DNA of 64,000 bases from Frateuria edaphi (GCF_021117405.1 NZ_CP088251.1:1364001-1428000); one strand, 5' to 3'; counted from the first letter of the stretch, positions 31,308 to 41,035 are shown. Notes: generated from the sequence alone by a model not told the origin. Program-made: numbers and translations.

Positions 31308-33257
31308 ATGCCGCCCGCGCCGCGCCTCGACGACACTGCCGCCTGCGCACAGCTCATTGCCGACCGGCTGGGAGCGCATCTTTGCGTCGCCGCGCCGCTG
31401 GGGTTGGGCAAGCCCCATGGCCTGCTCAACGCGCTGTACCGGTTGACCGTCGCCGATCCGGCCCGCTCGCTGACGCTCTACACCGCGCTTTCGTTGACCC
31501 GGCCGCGGCCGAAACCGGGGCTGGAGCAACGCTTCCTCGCGCCATTCCTCGAGCGCCATTTCGGCGCTGACTACGAGGATCCCGAATACGCCCTCGCCGA
31601 GCAGCGCCACGCGCTGCCCACCAACGTGGCCGTGCACGAGTTCTACCTGCAGTCCGGCGCGCTGCTGCACGCGCCGCGGGCGCAGCGCGACTACATCAGC
31701 CAGAACTACACCCACGTGGCGCGCGACCTGGCCGCGCAGGACGTCAACCTGCTGGTGCAACTGGTAGCGCGCCGGGAAACGCCGGAGGGCGTGCGCTACA
31801 GCCTTTCCTGCAACCCGGACCTGACGCTCGACTTCCTCGCCCAATGCGCGCGCGCCGGCAAGCCGCGGCCGCTGTGCGTGGCGGTGGTGCATCCGGACCT
31901 GCCTTACCTCAGCGGGCACGCGGAGGTCGCGGCGGATTTCTTCGACATGGAACTGGCCCCGCCACGGTCGCCGCGGCTGTTCGCCTTGCCGCGCACGCCG
32001 GTGGGCGTGGCCGAGTACGCGATCGGCCTCAACGCGAGTGCGCTGGTCACGGACGGCGGCTGCCTGCAGATCGGCATCGGTGCGCTGTCGGACGCACTGG
32101 TCCGCAGCCTGCTGCTGCGCCAGCGGGACAACGCCGCCTGGCGCGATGGCCTGCGCGCGCTCGACGGCGAGAGTCCCACCCTGGCGCTGGCCCGGCGCAT
32201 CGGCGGCCTGGAGCCGTTTGAGGCCGGCGTGTACGGCGCCAGCGAAATGGTGATGGACGGTTTCATGCACCTGGCGCGCGGCGGCATCCTCAAGCGCCGC
32301 AGCTGGGACAACCTCGCACTGGAGAAGGCCGCCGCGGCGGGGCGGCTCAATCCGGCTACGCCGGGCGGGCACTACCTGCGCGGCGCGTTCTTCCTCGGCA
32401 GCCGCGAGCTGTACGAATGGCTGGATGCCACCGAGGCGGCCGATCCGGACGCGATCGACATGTGTCCGGTCTCCAACGTCAACCAGCTCTATGGCGACCA
32501 CCAGCCGCTCGCGGCGCTGCAACGCCGCGGCGCGCGCTTCTTCAACACCTGCATGATGGCCACGCTGCTCGGCGCCGCCGTGTCGGACGCGCTGGAGGAT
32601 GGCCAGGTGGTCAGCGGCGTCGGCGGCCAGTACAACTTCGTGGCCATGGCGCACGAACTGGACGACGGGCGCTCGATCCTGCTGCTGCGCGCGACCCGCC
32701 GCGAGGGCGGCGAGGTGCGCACCAACATTCGCTGGGATTACGGCCACACCACCATCCCGCGCCACCTGCGCGACATCGTGGTGACCGAGTACGGCGCCGC
32801 CGACCTGCGCGGCAAGAGCGACAGCGAGTGCATCGAGGCGATGCTGTCGATCTGCGACGCGCGCTTCCTCGATGCGCTGGCGGCCGAGGCCAAGGCGAAC
32901 GGCAAGCTCGCGCCGGGGTTCCGCATTCCCGAGGCGTGGCGCCGGCACCGGCCGGAATGCCTGGAGCAGGCGCTCGCGCCGCTCAGGCGCGCGGCCTTGC
33001 TGCCCCTGTTTCCGTTCGGCAGCGACTTCACCGATGTCGAGCAACAGCTGGTGCCGGCGCTGGGCTGGCTGAAGGAGCGCGGCGCGAACTGGCGTGGACG
33101 CCTTGCCCTGGCGAAAGCCTTCTTACGTCCGGGCGAACCGGTGGCTGGCGAAGACGCGGCGCTCGAACGAATGCAGCTGGCACAGCCAGAGGGCATGGGC
33201 GAGCGCCTGCAGCGACGGCTCGTCCTGGCCGCCCTGCGCCAAACCCGCGTCTCGTAA
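31308..33257 (+). CDS. Acetyl-CoA hydrolase/transferase family protein
   Basis: A 649-residue member of the acetyl-CoA hydrolase/CoA-transferase family. The C-terminal half shows the family core: DGGCLQIGIGALSDALV, YGASEMVMDGFMHLARGGIL, VSGVGGQYNFVAMAHEL and VVTEYGAADLRGKSD. The Glu of TEYGAADLRGKSD is in a family-conserved block; the thioester-forming catalytic Glu is probably in YGASEMV. The protein is about 100-150 residues longer than classical hydrolases, with extra N- and C-terminal segments, a large variant common in Proteobacteria. Probably transfers or hydrolyses acyl-CoA; the acyl substrate is not known. The ATG at 31308 starts the product; it is divergent from the cardiolipin-synthase-like gene. 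Confidence 0.85.
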   Translation: MPPAPRLDDTAACAQLIADRLGAHLCVAAPLGLGKPHGLLNALYRLTVADPARSLTLYTALSLTRPRPKPGLEQRFLAPFLERHFGADYEDPEYALAEQRHALPTNVAVHEFYLQSGALLHAPRAQRDYISQNYTHVARDLAAQDVNLLVQLVARRETPEGVRYSLSCNPDLTLDFLAQCARAGKPRPLCVAVVHPDLPYLSGHAEVAADFFDMELAPPRSPRLFALPRTPVGVAEYAIGLNASALVTDGGCLQIGIGALSDALVRSLLLRQRDNAAWRDGLRALDGESPTLALARRIGGLEPFEAGVYGASEMVMDGFMHLARGGILKRRSWDNLALEKAAAAGRLNPATPGGHYLRGAFFLGSRELYEWLDATEAADPDAIDMCPVSNVNQLYGDHQPLAALQRRGARFFNTCMMATLLGAAVSDALEDGQVVSGVGGQYNFVAMAHELDDGRSILLLRATRREGGEVRTNIRWDYGHTTIPRHLRDIVVTEYGAADLRGKSDSECIEAMLSICDARFLDALAAEAKANGKLAPGFRIPEAWRRHRPECLEQALAPLRRAALLPLFPFGSDFTDVEQQLVPALGWLKERGANWRGRLALAKAFLRPGEPVAGEDAALERMQLAQPEGMGERLQRRLVLAALRQTRVS

Positions 33258-33292
33258 GAGCACACACGTAGCTTCTACAGAAGGTCGGACGC

Positions 33293-33760
33293 CTACAGCG
33301 GCGGCTTCACCACCATCAGGTAGAACACCGCCACGAACGCGAAGAAGGCCGGGATCCCCAGCGCCACCCAGAGCCGGAAGGCACGCCAGTAGGCCAGCGG
33401 TAGCGGCACGTCGCGTGCGGCCGCATCGATCGCCAGGTCGCGCATGCGCACCTGCAACGCCACCACCGGCAGCCAGCACGCCACCGCCAGCGCATACAGC
33501 AGCGTCGACCAGCCGACCCAGCCGCTGCGCCAGGGAATCCCTGCCCAGTGCACCATCCAGAATCCGCTCGCGGGCTGGAATACGACCGTGGTCGCGGTGA
33601 ACAGCCAGTCGGCGATCACCACGTAGCGCGCCACCACCGCCACCACGCGCACGTCGCGATGCAGGCTGGCCACCAGCAGATAGAACGCCGTGCCGATGCC
33701 GGTGCCGAACAGCAGCGTGGACGACAGCACGTGCAGCCATTTGACGATCAGGTAGTCCAT
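33293..33760 (-). CDS. DUF2269-family integral membrane protein
   Basis: A 155-residue membrane protein with four hydrophobic segments, starting MDYLIVKWLHVLSSTLLFGT. Further segments are VVARYVVIADWLFTATTVVF, LLYALAVACWLPVVALQV and ALGIPAFFAFVAVFYLMVV. The His-containing first helix (KWLHVLSST) and the WMVHWAG loop match the DUF2269 family, which is often encoded with DoxX-like oxidoreductases. Its ATG overlaps the upstream SDR stop in TGATG, so translation is coupled. Function unknown; a heme or quinone role is speculative. Confidence 0.8.
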   Translation of the reverse strand: MDYLIVKWLHVLSSTLLFGTGIGTAFYLLVASLHRDVRVVAVVARYVVIADWLFTATTVVFQPASGFWMVHWAGIPWRSGWVGWSTLLYALAVACWLPVVALQVRMRDLAIDAAARDVPLPLAYWRAFRLWVALGIPAFFAFVAVFYLMVVKPPL

Positions 33761-35055
33761 CAGCGCCGCTCGGCGGCGTACAGCGCGCCGATCAGCGCCA
33801 GCATCGGCAGGTTCTTCAGGATCGGTCCGAAGGGATGCAGCCAGAACGCCGGCAGGGCGACGGTGATGATGGCCGTGTAGGAAAGGATGAGCGCGACCTG
33901 CGCCAGGTACGCCAGGCGCAGCGGGCGGCCGCGCAGCGCCAGCGTGGCGATGCCAAGCGCAAGGTCGAGCAGCGCGCCGCCATAAAGTGCGGCCGAGGCC
34001 ATCGGGCCATGCAACCCGACGTGCGCGAGCAGAGCCATGCTGGCCGTTACCGGGTACAAGCCCAGCGAAAGCACGGCTGTCACCAGCCACACCAGCGCGA
34101 CGGCGACCCGGCCCGCGAGTGACCAGATGCGCCAGGCCAGCAGCACGCGCATGTCCGCCGCCTCGGCACGCGAAAGGAACAGCCGCGGTGGCCGTGGCGG
34201 ATGGCCCAGCCATTGCGTGGCGGGTGCGGCATCGGCCGTGTTGCCCCGATCGAGCATCGCCAGTGCCTCGCGATCTACCCAATGCCCGCCCAGGCGCCCG
34301 AAGCGCGCCAGCCAGGCGGTGGGGATGCCGAGCACGCGCAGCCGTCCGCCACCGAGTGCATGGCGCAGCACCGACAGATAGCGCGCCAGCGAGAGCGGCT
34401 GTGGCCCCACCGCGGCCAGGCCGGGCGGGCGGGCGTCAGCCTCCAGCAGGCGCACCACCAGGGCCGCGATGTCATCGACATGGATCGGCTGGATGCGTTG
34501 GCGCCCGCTGCCGGGCAACACCGCCAGCGGCAACCAGGAAAGCAGCATCAGCATCCGGCTGCTGGCGCCGGTCGGGCCAAACACGAGCGAAGGCTGCAGC
34601 ACCGTGCCGGTGGGCACCATCGCGTGAAGCGCGGCGTCGCCGGCGCGCTTGCTGCGATGGAAGCGGCTGGTGGCGTGCTCGTCGGCGCCCAGCGCGGAAA
34701 TCTGCACGGCGCGCGTAATGCCCATTGCGCGACAGGCGGCAAACAGAGCGCGCGGCGTCTGCGTGTGGATGCGCCGGAACGTCTGCGCGCCATGCTCGGC
34801 AAAAATGCCTACGGCGTTGACCACCGCATCGATGTCCCGGAGACGCGGCAGCCAGTCGGTCTGATGGGTGTCGTGCGCGAAGTCCACTTCGACATGGCCT
34901 ACACCCGCACCACCGCTACCCTGCCTGTGCCGGATGCCGCGCACGGTGCAATGGCCGGCCGCCTGCAGAGCGTCGCACACGGCCCGCCCGATCAATCCAT
35001 CGGCACCCAGCACCAGCACGCGAAGGCGCGTCCTGTCCCCTCCGGAAGCCCCCAT
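33760..35055 (-). CDS. SDR-family oxidoreductase fused to DoxX-like membrane domain
   Basis: A two-domain protein of about 431 aa. The N-terminal 290 residues form an extended SDR/epimerase domain with the nucleotide motif VLVLGADGLIG, the stretch AVVNAVGIFAEHG and later QPIHVDDIAALVVRLLE. The expected YxxxK is changed: the segment is SALGADEHATSRFHRSKRAGD, so Tyr is missing and catalysis is doubtful. The C-terminal 130 residues hold four hydrophobic helices of DoxX type. Fusion proteins of this layout occur in Proteobacteria beside DUF2269 genes, as here (TGATG overlap). Start choice is uncertain: in-frame ATGs at 35055, 35058 and 35064. Its start lies back to back with the divergent gene at 35057. 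Confidence 0.8.
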   Translation of the reverse strand: MGASGGDRTRLRVLVLGADGLIGRAVCDALQAAGHCTVRGIRHRQGSGGAGVGHVEVDFAHDTHQTDWLPRLRDIDAVVNAVGIFAEHGAQTFRRIHTQTPRALFAACRAMGITRAVQISALGADEHATSRFHRSKRAGDAALHAMVPTGTVLQPSLVFGPTGASSRMLMLLSWLPLAVLPGSGRQRIQPIHVDDIAALVVRLLEADARPPGLAAVGPQPLSLARYLSVLRHALGGGRLRVLGIPTAWLARFGRLGGHWVDREALAMLDRGNTADAAPATQWLGHPPRPPRLFLSRAEAADMRVLLAWRIWSLAGRVAVALVWLVTAVLSLGLYPVTASMALLAHVGLHGPMASAALYGGALLDLALGIATLALRGRPLRLAYLAQVALILSYTAIITVALPAFWLHPFGPILKNLPMLALIGALYAAERR

Positions 35056-35056
35056 C

Positions 35057-35539
35057 ATGCCCATGCCGCCCGCGCGTCTGAACCCCTCATGGATCGCCCG
35101 CACCAACCTCAGCGGCACCGTCGCCGCGGTGCTGTCGAGCGTGGTGGTGGCCGCGTGTAGTGCGTGCGAAGCGCGTGCGCCGCTGGCCGGTGTGAACGCG
35201 GCCAGCCAATGGTTCTGGGGGCGGCGGGCGAAGCGGCACGTCGGCCCGAGCTGGCGCTACACGGCGGTGGGCTACGTGGTCCACCATTTCAGCTCGCTGC
35301 TCTGGGCCGGCATCTACGAGGCGTGGTGCCTGCGCCGGCCGGCACCGGCTCGCGTATCGGCCGCTCGCGCCGCAACGGTGGCGATGGCCGCCTGTGCGGT
35401 CGACTACACGATCACGCCGCCAAGGTTCCGGCCCGGCTTCGAACGGCACATCAGCCGCACGTCGATCGCCGCGGTCTACGTGGCCTTCGGCGTTGGCCTG
35501 TTCGCTGGTGCCGCGGCGCGACGGCGACACGTTCGTTGA
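35057..35539 (+). CDS. Predicted inner-membrane protein of unknown function
   Basis: A 160-residue protein with about four hydrophobic stretches: [56 protein letters not shown] and [19 protein letters not shown]. The central [13 protein letters not shown] segment with its charged residues and the His pair in VVHHFSS look conserved in kind, but I do not recognise the family. The start ATG at 35057 has GGAAG 9 nt ahead and is one base from the start of the divergent SDR gene. A second ATG at 35063 is possible. The reading frame has normal codon bias and ends 122 nt before ispG. Confidence 0.6.
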   Translation: MPMPPARLNPSWIARTNLSGTVAAVLSSVVVAACSACEARAPLAGVNAASQWFWGRRAKRHVGPSWRYTAVGYVVHHFSSLLWAGIYEAWCLRRPAPARVSAARAATVAMAACAVDYTITPPRFRPGFERHISRTSIAAVYVAFGVGLFAGAAARRRHVR

Positions 35540-35660
35540 GGTCGTTTGCCTTGCATGGCGCCCGGCGCCCCGGCTGCGCTCCCTGGAGGGAGAGGAAGCC
35601 AACGCCAGTGGTATTCTTGTGCATTGCCGCAGCCAGCGCGGCGCAACACCCATTCGATCT

Positions 35661-36920
35661 ATGAGCGATTCCGTTTCCCAGCAGCCGCGTCCGGCAGGTC
35701 CCGCAGTGCGCCGGTCGAGCGTGGGTGTGCGCGTGGGCAAGGTGATGGTCGGTGGCGGCGCGCCGGTCGTGGTGCAGTCGATGACCAATACCGATACCGA
35801 GGATCCGGCCAGCACCGCCAGGCAGATTGCCGAACTGGCGCGCGCGGGTTCGGAGGTCGTGCGCATCACGGTGAACACGCCGGCCGCGGCGGCCGCGGTG
35901 CCGCGCATCGCCGAACGGTTGGCGATGATGGGCGTGGACGTGCCGATCGTCGGCGACTTCCACTACAACGGCCACCAACTGCTCGAAGCCGAGCCGGCCT
36001 GTGCCGAAGTACTGGCGAAGTACCGCATCAATCCCGGCAACGTCGGCTTCGGCAAGAAGAAGGACAGCCAGTTCGCCTCGATCATCGAGAAGGCGATCCA
36101 GTACGGCAAGCCGGTGCGCATCGGTGCCAACTGGGGTTCGCTGGACCAGGGCATGGTCGCCACGCTGATGGACGAGAACGCCCAACGTGCGCAGCCGTTG
36201 GATGCCGGCGTGGTCGCACGCGAGGCGCTGATCCGCTCGGCGCTCGATTCGGCCGCGCGCGCCGAACAGCTCGGCCTGCCGCGCGAGCGCATCATCCTTT
36301 CCTGCAAGGTTTCGGGCGTGCAGGAGCTGATCGCGGTCTACCGCGACCTGGCAGCCCGCTGCGACTACGCGCTGCACCTGGGCCTGACCGAAGCCGGCAT
36401 GGGTTCCAAGGGCATCACTGCTTCCGCCGCAGCGTTGGCGGTGCTGCTGCAGGAAGGCATTGGCGACACCATCCGCATCTCGCTCACGCCCGAGCCCGGC
36501 GGCTCGCGCACGCAGGAAGTGATCGTCGCGCAGGAACTGCTGCAGACCATGGGCCTGCGTGCCTTTACGCCGCTGGTCACCGCCTGCCCGGGCTGCGGCC
36601 GAACCACCAGCGAGTTCTTCCAGGAACTGGCCAAGACCGTGCAGACCCACGTGCGCGCCAAGATGCCCGAATGGCGCGTGATGTATGACGGCGTGGAGAA
36701 CCTCACCCTCGCGGTGATGGGCTGCGTGGTGAATGGGCCGGGCGAGTCCAAGCACGCCAACATCGGCATCTCGCTGCCCGGTAACGGCGAGGCGCCCTCG
36801 GCGCCGGTGTTCATCGACGGCGAAAAGGCGATGACCCTGCGCGGCGACCACATCGCCGAGGAATTCGTCGGCATCCTGGACGACTACGTGGCTCGCAAAT
36901 ACACCGTCCGGACCGCCTGA
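35661..36920 (+). CDS. ispG: 4-hydroxy-3-methylbut-2-en-1-yl diphosphate synthase
   Basis: IspG (GcpE) catalyses the penultimate step of the MEP isoprenoid pathway, reductive ring opening of MEcPP using a [4Fe-4S] cluster. The N-terminal TIM barrel shows [20 protein letters not shown] and [12 protein letters not shown]. The cluster ligands are Cys309 and Cys312 in ACPGCGRTT and Cys355 in [11 protein letters not shown]. Length 419 aa is typical. The ATG at 35661 (MSDSVSQQP) is used; the upstream extension of the frame is out of family. No electron-donor gene is adjacent. Confidence 0.97.
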   Translation: MSDSVSQQPRPAGPAVRRSSVGVRVGKVMVGGGAPVVVQSMTNTDTEDPASTARQIAELARAGSEVVRITVNTPAAAAAVPRIAERLAMMGVDVPIVGDFHYNGHQLLEAEPACAEVLAKYRINPGNVGFGKKKDSQFASIIEKAIQYGKPVRIGANWGSLDQGMVATLMDENAQRAQPLDAGVVAREALIRSALDSAARAEQLGLPRERIILSCKVSGVQELIAVYRDLAARCDYALHLGLTEAGMGSKGITASAAALAVLLQEGIGDTIRISLTPEPGGSRTQEVIVAQELLQTMGLRAFTPLVTACPGCGRTTSEFFQELAKTVQTHVRAKMPEWRVMYDGVENLTLAVMGCVVNGPGESKHANIGISLPGNGEAPSAPVFIDGEKAMTLRGDHIAEEFVGILDDYVARKYTVRTA

Positions 36921-37071
36921 CGCGTCCGCGCCCGGCAGCCGCCGGGTTGCCGGGATGTGCGCTGCATCACGCGTTTCATATCCGGCCGTACAGCCGGGGG
37001 ACAGGCTGTCGACAGTTCTCCTCGTGGCACGGAAGAATGCGCTCGTGCCGTCCTGGTGCCTGGAGTCCGGC

Positions 37072-37902
37072 GTGTCCATCAGCCCGCAGTTCCGAATCGC
37101 GTTCCTGTATGTGGCGCTGGCTTCCCTGTGGATCTGGCTCTCCGACCGTGCGCTCGCGTCGCTGGCCCTGAATCCATCGCAAGTCGTCTGGGCGCAGAGC
37201 GTCAAGGGCTGGTTCTTCGTCATGCTGACCGGCGTGATGCTGTACTGGCTGATAGGCCGGGACCTCCGTCGCCTGGCCGCGATCAACCGCCGCCTGGTGC
37301 AGGGCCACGAGCAGACCTTGCGCGTGCTCGTGTCGGCGATGGACATCCGCCACAAGGAAACCCGCGACCACTCCGACCGCGTGATGCGCATGGCGATGGG
37401 GCTGGCGCGGCTGGCCGGCATGCATGGCGAGGCGTTGCTGGCGGTCAAGTTCGGCGCGCTGTTGCACGACATCGGCAAGCTCGCGATTCCCGACGCCATC
37501 CTGATCAAGCCGGGGAAGCTCGACGACGCCGAGATGGCGCACATGCGTCGGCATCCGGAGATCGGCCGCGAGCTGATGGAGCAGGTCGACTTCCTGCGCA
37601 GCGCCATCGACATTCCCTATGCGCATCACGAACGCTGGGACGGCGGCGGCTATCCGCGAGGCCTGCGGGGCGAGGAGATACCACTGGCCGCGCGCGTGTT
37701 CAGCATCGTGGACGTGTGGGATGCGCTGAGCTTTCCGCGCGTCTACAAGCCGGCGTGGCCGGAGGAGGACGTGCTCGACTATCTGCGCCAGGCCGCCGGC
37801 AGCCAGCTCGACCCGCAACTGGTCGAGTTGTTCCTCGCCAACTACCCTGCCATCAAGGCATTGGGCATGGCGGGCCCGCCGCCGGAACTGGCGCAGGCCT
37901 AG
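37072..37902 (+). CDS. HD-GYP domain protein with two N-terminal transmembrane segments
   Basis: HD-GYP proteins are cyclic di-GMP phosphodiesterases. The metal-binding HD appears in FGALLHDIGKLAIPD and is preceded by the conserved ETRDHSDRVMRMA; the GYP motif is in HHERWDGGGYPRGLRG, all intact. Two hydrophobic segments (FRIAFLYVALASLWIWLSD and SVKGWFFVMLTGVMLYWLIG) anchor it in the inner membrane. No receiver or other sensor domain is seen. The GTG at 37072 is chosen because GGAG lies 6 nt upstream; an ATG at 36955 would add 39 residues lacking any obvious feature. Convergent with aat: the two stop codons share the CTAG at 37899-37902. Confidence 0.85.
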   Translation: MSISPQFRIAFLYVALASLWIWLSDRALASLALNPSQVVWAQSVKGWFFVMLTGVMLYWLIGRDLRRLAAINRRLVQGHEQTLRVLVSAMDIRHKETRDHSDRVMRMAMGLARLAGMHGEALLAVKFGALLHDIGKLAIPDAILIKPGKLDDAEMAHMRRHPEIGRELMEQVDFLRSAIDIPYAHHERWDGGGYPRGLRGEEIPLAARVFSIVDVWDALSFPRVYKPAWPEEDVLDYLRQAAGSQLDPQLVELFLANYPAIKALGMAGPPPELAQA

Positions 37903-38621
37903 AGGTAATCGCTCGCGGGCCGCGCGGCGACCTTGCGCCAGCGCGTCGGATCGAACGGCTGCGCGACGAGCGCGCGCACCTGTGCCAGGAACGCTTCGCG
38001 CGGCATCTCGCGGGCGCCGAGCCCAAGCAGATGCGGATTGCTGACCTGCGCATCAAGCAACGGAAAGCCCCACTCGCGCAATAACGATGCGAGCGCGACC
38101 AGTGCCAGCTTCGACCCGCCGCTCCGTGCGCTGAACATCGACTCGCCGCAGAACAGCCGCCCCACGCTCACGCCGTACACGCCGCCGACCAGCGCATCGC
38201 CCTCCCATACTTCGACGCTGTGCGCGTGGCCTTGCGTGTGCAGCGACGCGTAGGCGTCGATGATGGCCTGGCCGATCCAGGTGCCATGCTGGTCCGGCCG
38301 CGGCGCAGCGCAGGCGCGCATTACGCGCACGAACGCCTCGTCCACGGTGATCCGCCAGTCCTTCCCGGCAAGTGCACGGCGCAGGCTGCGGTTGGCATGG
38401 AACGTCGCGGTATCGAACACGCAGCGCGGGTCGGGGGACCACCACAGGATCGGCTCGCCCGGATTGAACCAGGGAAAGATGCCGCGCTCGTAAGCCGCCA
38501 GCAGCCGGCGCGGCGAGAGGTCCCCGCCGAAGGCGAGCAGCCCGTTGGGTTCGGCCAGCGCATGGCGCGGATCGGGGAAGCGCTCGGGCGACGCCGGATC
38601 GAGCAGCGGCAGGCGGATCAC
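37899..38621 (-). CDS. aat: Leucyl/phenylalanyl-tRNA--protein transferase
   Basis: Aat transfers Leu or Phe from tRNA to N-terminal Arg/Lys residues, creating N-degrons for ClpS/ClpAP. Family motifs are GLLAFGGDLSPRRLLAAYER, GIFPWFNPGEPILWWSPDPR and FCGESMFSARSGGSKLALVAL. The product is 240 aa, as usual. Start is GTG at 38621, with GGAGG 7 nt ahead, overlapping the upstream GNAT gene stop by 4 nt (GTGA). A second GTG at 38627 is too close to the ribosome site. Its partners clpS and clpA are at 12.7-15.3 kb. Confidence 0.96.
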   Translation of the reverse strand: MIRLPLLDPASPERFPDPRHALAEPNGLLAFGGDLSPRRLLAAYERGIFPWFNPGEPILWWSPDPRCVFDTATFHANRSLRRALAGKDWRITVDEAFVRVMRACAAPRPDQHGTWIGQAIIDAYASLHTQGHAHSVEVWEGDALVGGVYGVSVGRLFCGESMFSARSGGSKLALVALASLLREWGFPLLDAQVSNPHLLGLGAREMPREAFLAQVRALVAQPFDPTRWRKVAARPASDYL

Positions 38622-39754
38622 CGGCACCCTCCGGCGTAGGGCGCGTGCGTGGCCAGCTCGGCGGCGTAGTCGTCCATGGCCTGGGCCTCGTGGATGAGCG
38701 CCTCGCGTACCGCACGGCGAAATTGCGGATGGGCCAGATAGTGGCGCGAATGCGTACGTACCGGCACGAAGCCGCGCGCGAGCTTGTGTTCGCCCTGTGC
38801 GCCCGGTTCGAAGCATTCGAGGCCGCGGGCGATCGCATGCTCGATGCCGCGGTAGTAGCAAAGCTCGAAATGCAGCCCGGGCACTTCCACGCGGGCGCCC
38901 CAGTAACGACCGTAGAGTGCCGTGTCGCTTTGCAGGAACAGTGCCATGGCCTCGATGCGTTCGCCGTCCATCGCGCAGGCAACCTGCACGGCGTCGCCCA
39001 GGTCGCCCAGGGCCTCGAAGAACCCGCGCGTCAATGCGGCGTGGTTCCCCTTGGCGTCGAAGGTGCCGGCATACAGCGCATGGATCTGGCGCCAGGCGTC
39101 CTTGTCCAGGCTCGCGCCATCGCGCATGCGGATGTCCAGGCTGGAGGCCTGTACCTGGGCACGTTCATGCCGGATGTTCTTGCGTTTCTTGGCCTTGAGC
39201 GTCGCGAGAAAGTCGTCGAAGCCGCGGTAGCCGTGGTTGTGCCAGTGGAACTGCACGTCCGAACGCGACAGCCAGTCGCCGCCGAAAGCGTCGAGCTCCG
39301 CATCCTCCAGAAAATTGGCGTGCACCGACGAAAGGCCCAGGCGTTCGGTTTCCGCGCGCATCGCTTCTGCCAGCGCCTGGCGAAGGTGCGGAGCGCGCGC
39401 ATCCCGGCCGGCGAGCAGACGCGGACCCGGTACGGGCGAGTACGGCACGGCGTTGAGCAGCTTCGGGTAGTAATCGCCGCCGGCACGCTCCCACGCGCCG
39501 GCCCAGCTCCAGTCGAACACGAACTCGCCGTGCGAATTGCCTTTCAGGTACAGCGGAGCGGCGGCGACCAGGCGGTCGTCCTCGTACAGGCCCAGGTGGT
39601 GTGCCTGCCAGCCCCAGTCCGGGCGAATGCATCCGGTGCGTTCGAGCCTGTGCAGGAAGGCGTGCGAGACGAACGGATTGGCGTTCGCCCGTAGCGCATC
39701 CCAGGTCGCCGCGGGTAGCTCGGCGATGGCAGGGTGGAAGCGGGCGGTGAGCAT
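38618..39754 (-). CDS. GNAT-type acyltransferase (DUF482/FemAB-like)
   Basis: A 378-residue protein of the COG3146 type: N-terminal ARFHPAIAELPAATWDALRA followed by NANPFVSHAFLHRLERTGCI, WGWQAHHLGLYEDDRLVAAA and PLYLKGNSHGEFVFDWSWA. The centre has GYRGFDDFLATLKAKKRKNI, and the C-terminal half forms the GNAT-like fold with GLHFELCYYRGIEHAIARGL followed by ECFEPGAQGEHKLARGF. Its stop overlaps the aat GTG by 4 nt, a conserved pairing in Xanthomonadales and other Proteobacteria. Possibly an aminoacyl- or acyl-transferase working on peptides, but substrate is unknown. The TTG at 39787 opens the frame earlier; ATG 39754 gives the usual N-terminus. Confidence 0.85.
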   Translation of the reverse strand: MLTARFHPAIAELPAATWDALRANANPFVSHAFLHRLERTGCIRPDWGWQAHHLGLYEDDRLVAAAPLYLKGNSHGEFVFDWSWAGAWERAGGDYYPKLLNAVPYSPVPGPRLLAGRDARAPHLRQALAEAMRAETERLGLSSVHANFLEDAELDAFGGDWLSRSDVQFHWHNHGYRGFDDFLATLKAKKRKNIRHERAQVQASSLDIRMRDGASLDKDAWRQIHALYAGTFDAKGNHAALTRGFFEALGDLGDAVQVACAMDGERIEAMALFLQSDTALYGRYWGARVEVPGLHFELCYYRGIEHAIARGLECFEPGAQGEHKLARGFVPVRTHSRHYLAHPQFRRAVREALIHEAQAMDDYAAELATHAPYAGGCR

Positions 39755-39905
39755 CGACTTGGGGGCGGCGAGCTTGGCGAGATGCAAGTGGTAAGACTAG
39801 CGAACTTGTCCACCCGACCCAAACGCGAGGCGGCACGGCAGATGATTTGACGACGCCATGTTGCACCGCGCCATAATGCACGCTCACCGGAAGAGGATGC
39901 GCGCC

Positions 39906-40991
39906 GTGGGCAGGGTCTGGAACTTCAGTGCGGGGCCGGCGGCATTGCCGCAGGCGGTGCTCGAGCAGGCGCAGCGCGAACTGCTGGACTGGCAGGGCAG
40001 CGGTGCCTCGGTGATGGAACAGTCCCACCGTGGCAAGCGTTTCATCGCCATGGCCGAACAGGCCGAGGCGGACCTGCGCGAATTGCTCGAGGTGCCGGAC
40101 GACTACGCGGTGCTGTTCCTGCAGGGCGGCGCAACGCAGCACTTCGCGCAGATCCCGATGAACCTGGCCGGCCCAAACGATACGGCCGACTACGTCCTGA
40201 GCGGGCACTGGAGCGAGAAGGCCGCCGGCGAGGCTGCGCCTTACCTGCGCGTAAACGTGGCCGCCAGCAGCAAGGTCGATGGCTACCTGCACCTGGCGCC
40301 TCGCCGCGAATGGCAACTGGACCCGCAGGCTGCCTATGTGCACTACACGCCCAACGAGACCATCCACGGCGTCGAATTCCACGACGTGCCTGAAGTCGGC
40401 GACGTGCCGCTGGTGGCGGACATGTCGTCCAATATCCTGTCGGGGCCGCTGGACGTGCGCCGATTCGGACTGATCTACGCCGGCGCGCAGAAGAACATCG
40501 GCCCGTCCGGCCTGGTGCTGATGATCGTCTGCCGCGACCTGCTGGCGCGACCGGGCCGACCGATGGCGCGGATTTTCCGTTACGCCGAGCATGCCGCGGC
40601 CGGTTCCATGCTCAACACGCCCAATACCTTTGGCTGGTACCTGGCCGGGCTGACGTTCCAGTGGCTGAAGGGCCAGGGCGGGCTGGCAGTCATGGGCGAG
40701 CGCAACCGCGCCAAGGCGGCACTGCTGTACGGGGCGATCGACGGCTCCGATGGTTTCTACCGCAACCCGATCGCGCCGGCCTCGCGCTCGCGCATGAACG
40801 TGCCATTCACCCTGCACGACGGCACGCTCGACGCCGCTTTCCTGGCCGAATCGGAGGCCGCCGGCCTGCTTGCGCTGAAGGGCCACAAGGCATTGGGCGG
40901 CATGCGTGCTTCGCTTTACAACGCCGTGCCGTTGGAGGCCGTCGAGGCGCTGGTGGCCTTCATGCGCGACTTCGCGCGTCGCCACGGCTAG
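39906..40991 (+). CDS. serC: Phosphoserine aminotransferase
   Basis: SerC, a PLP enzyme converting 3-phosphohydroxypyruvate to phosphoserine and also acting in pyridoxal phosphate synthesis. The N-terminus VGRVWNFSAGPAALPQAVL is canonical and starts with GTG at 39906, with AGAGG 9 nt ahead. The PLP-binding Lys is in IYAGAQKNIGPSG (about residue 198). It is 361 aa, matching E. coli SerC. First gene of serC-pheA-aroA, with pheA 44 nt downstream. Confidence 0.95.
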   Translation: MGRVWNFSAGPAALPQAVLEQAQRELLDWQGSGASVMEQSHRGKRFIAMAEQAEADLRELLEVPDDYAVLFLQGGATQHFAQIPMNLAGPNDTADYVLSGHWSEKAAGEAAPYLRVNVAASSKVDGYLHLAPRREWQLDPQAAYVHYTPNETIHGVEFHDVPEVGDVPLVADMSSNILSGPLDVRRFGLIYAGAQKNIGPSGLVLMIVCRDLLARPGRPMARIFRYAEHAAAGSMLNTPNTFGWYLAGLTFQWLKGQGGLAVMGERNRAKAALLYGAIDGSDGFYRNPIAPASRSRMNVPFTLHDGTLDAAFLAESEAAGLLALKGHKALGGMRASLYNAVPLEAVEALVAFMRDFARRHG

Positions 40992-41035
40992 GCTCACCTG
41001 TTAACGTTTGGACTTCTTTACTTCTGGACAGCCAG

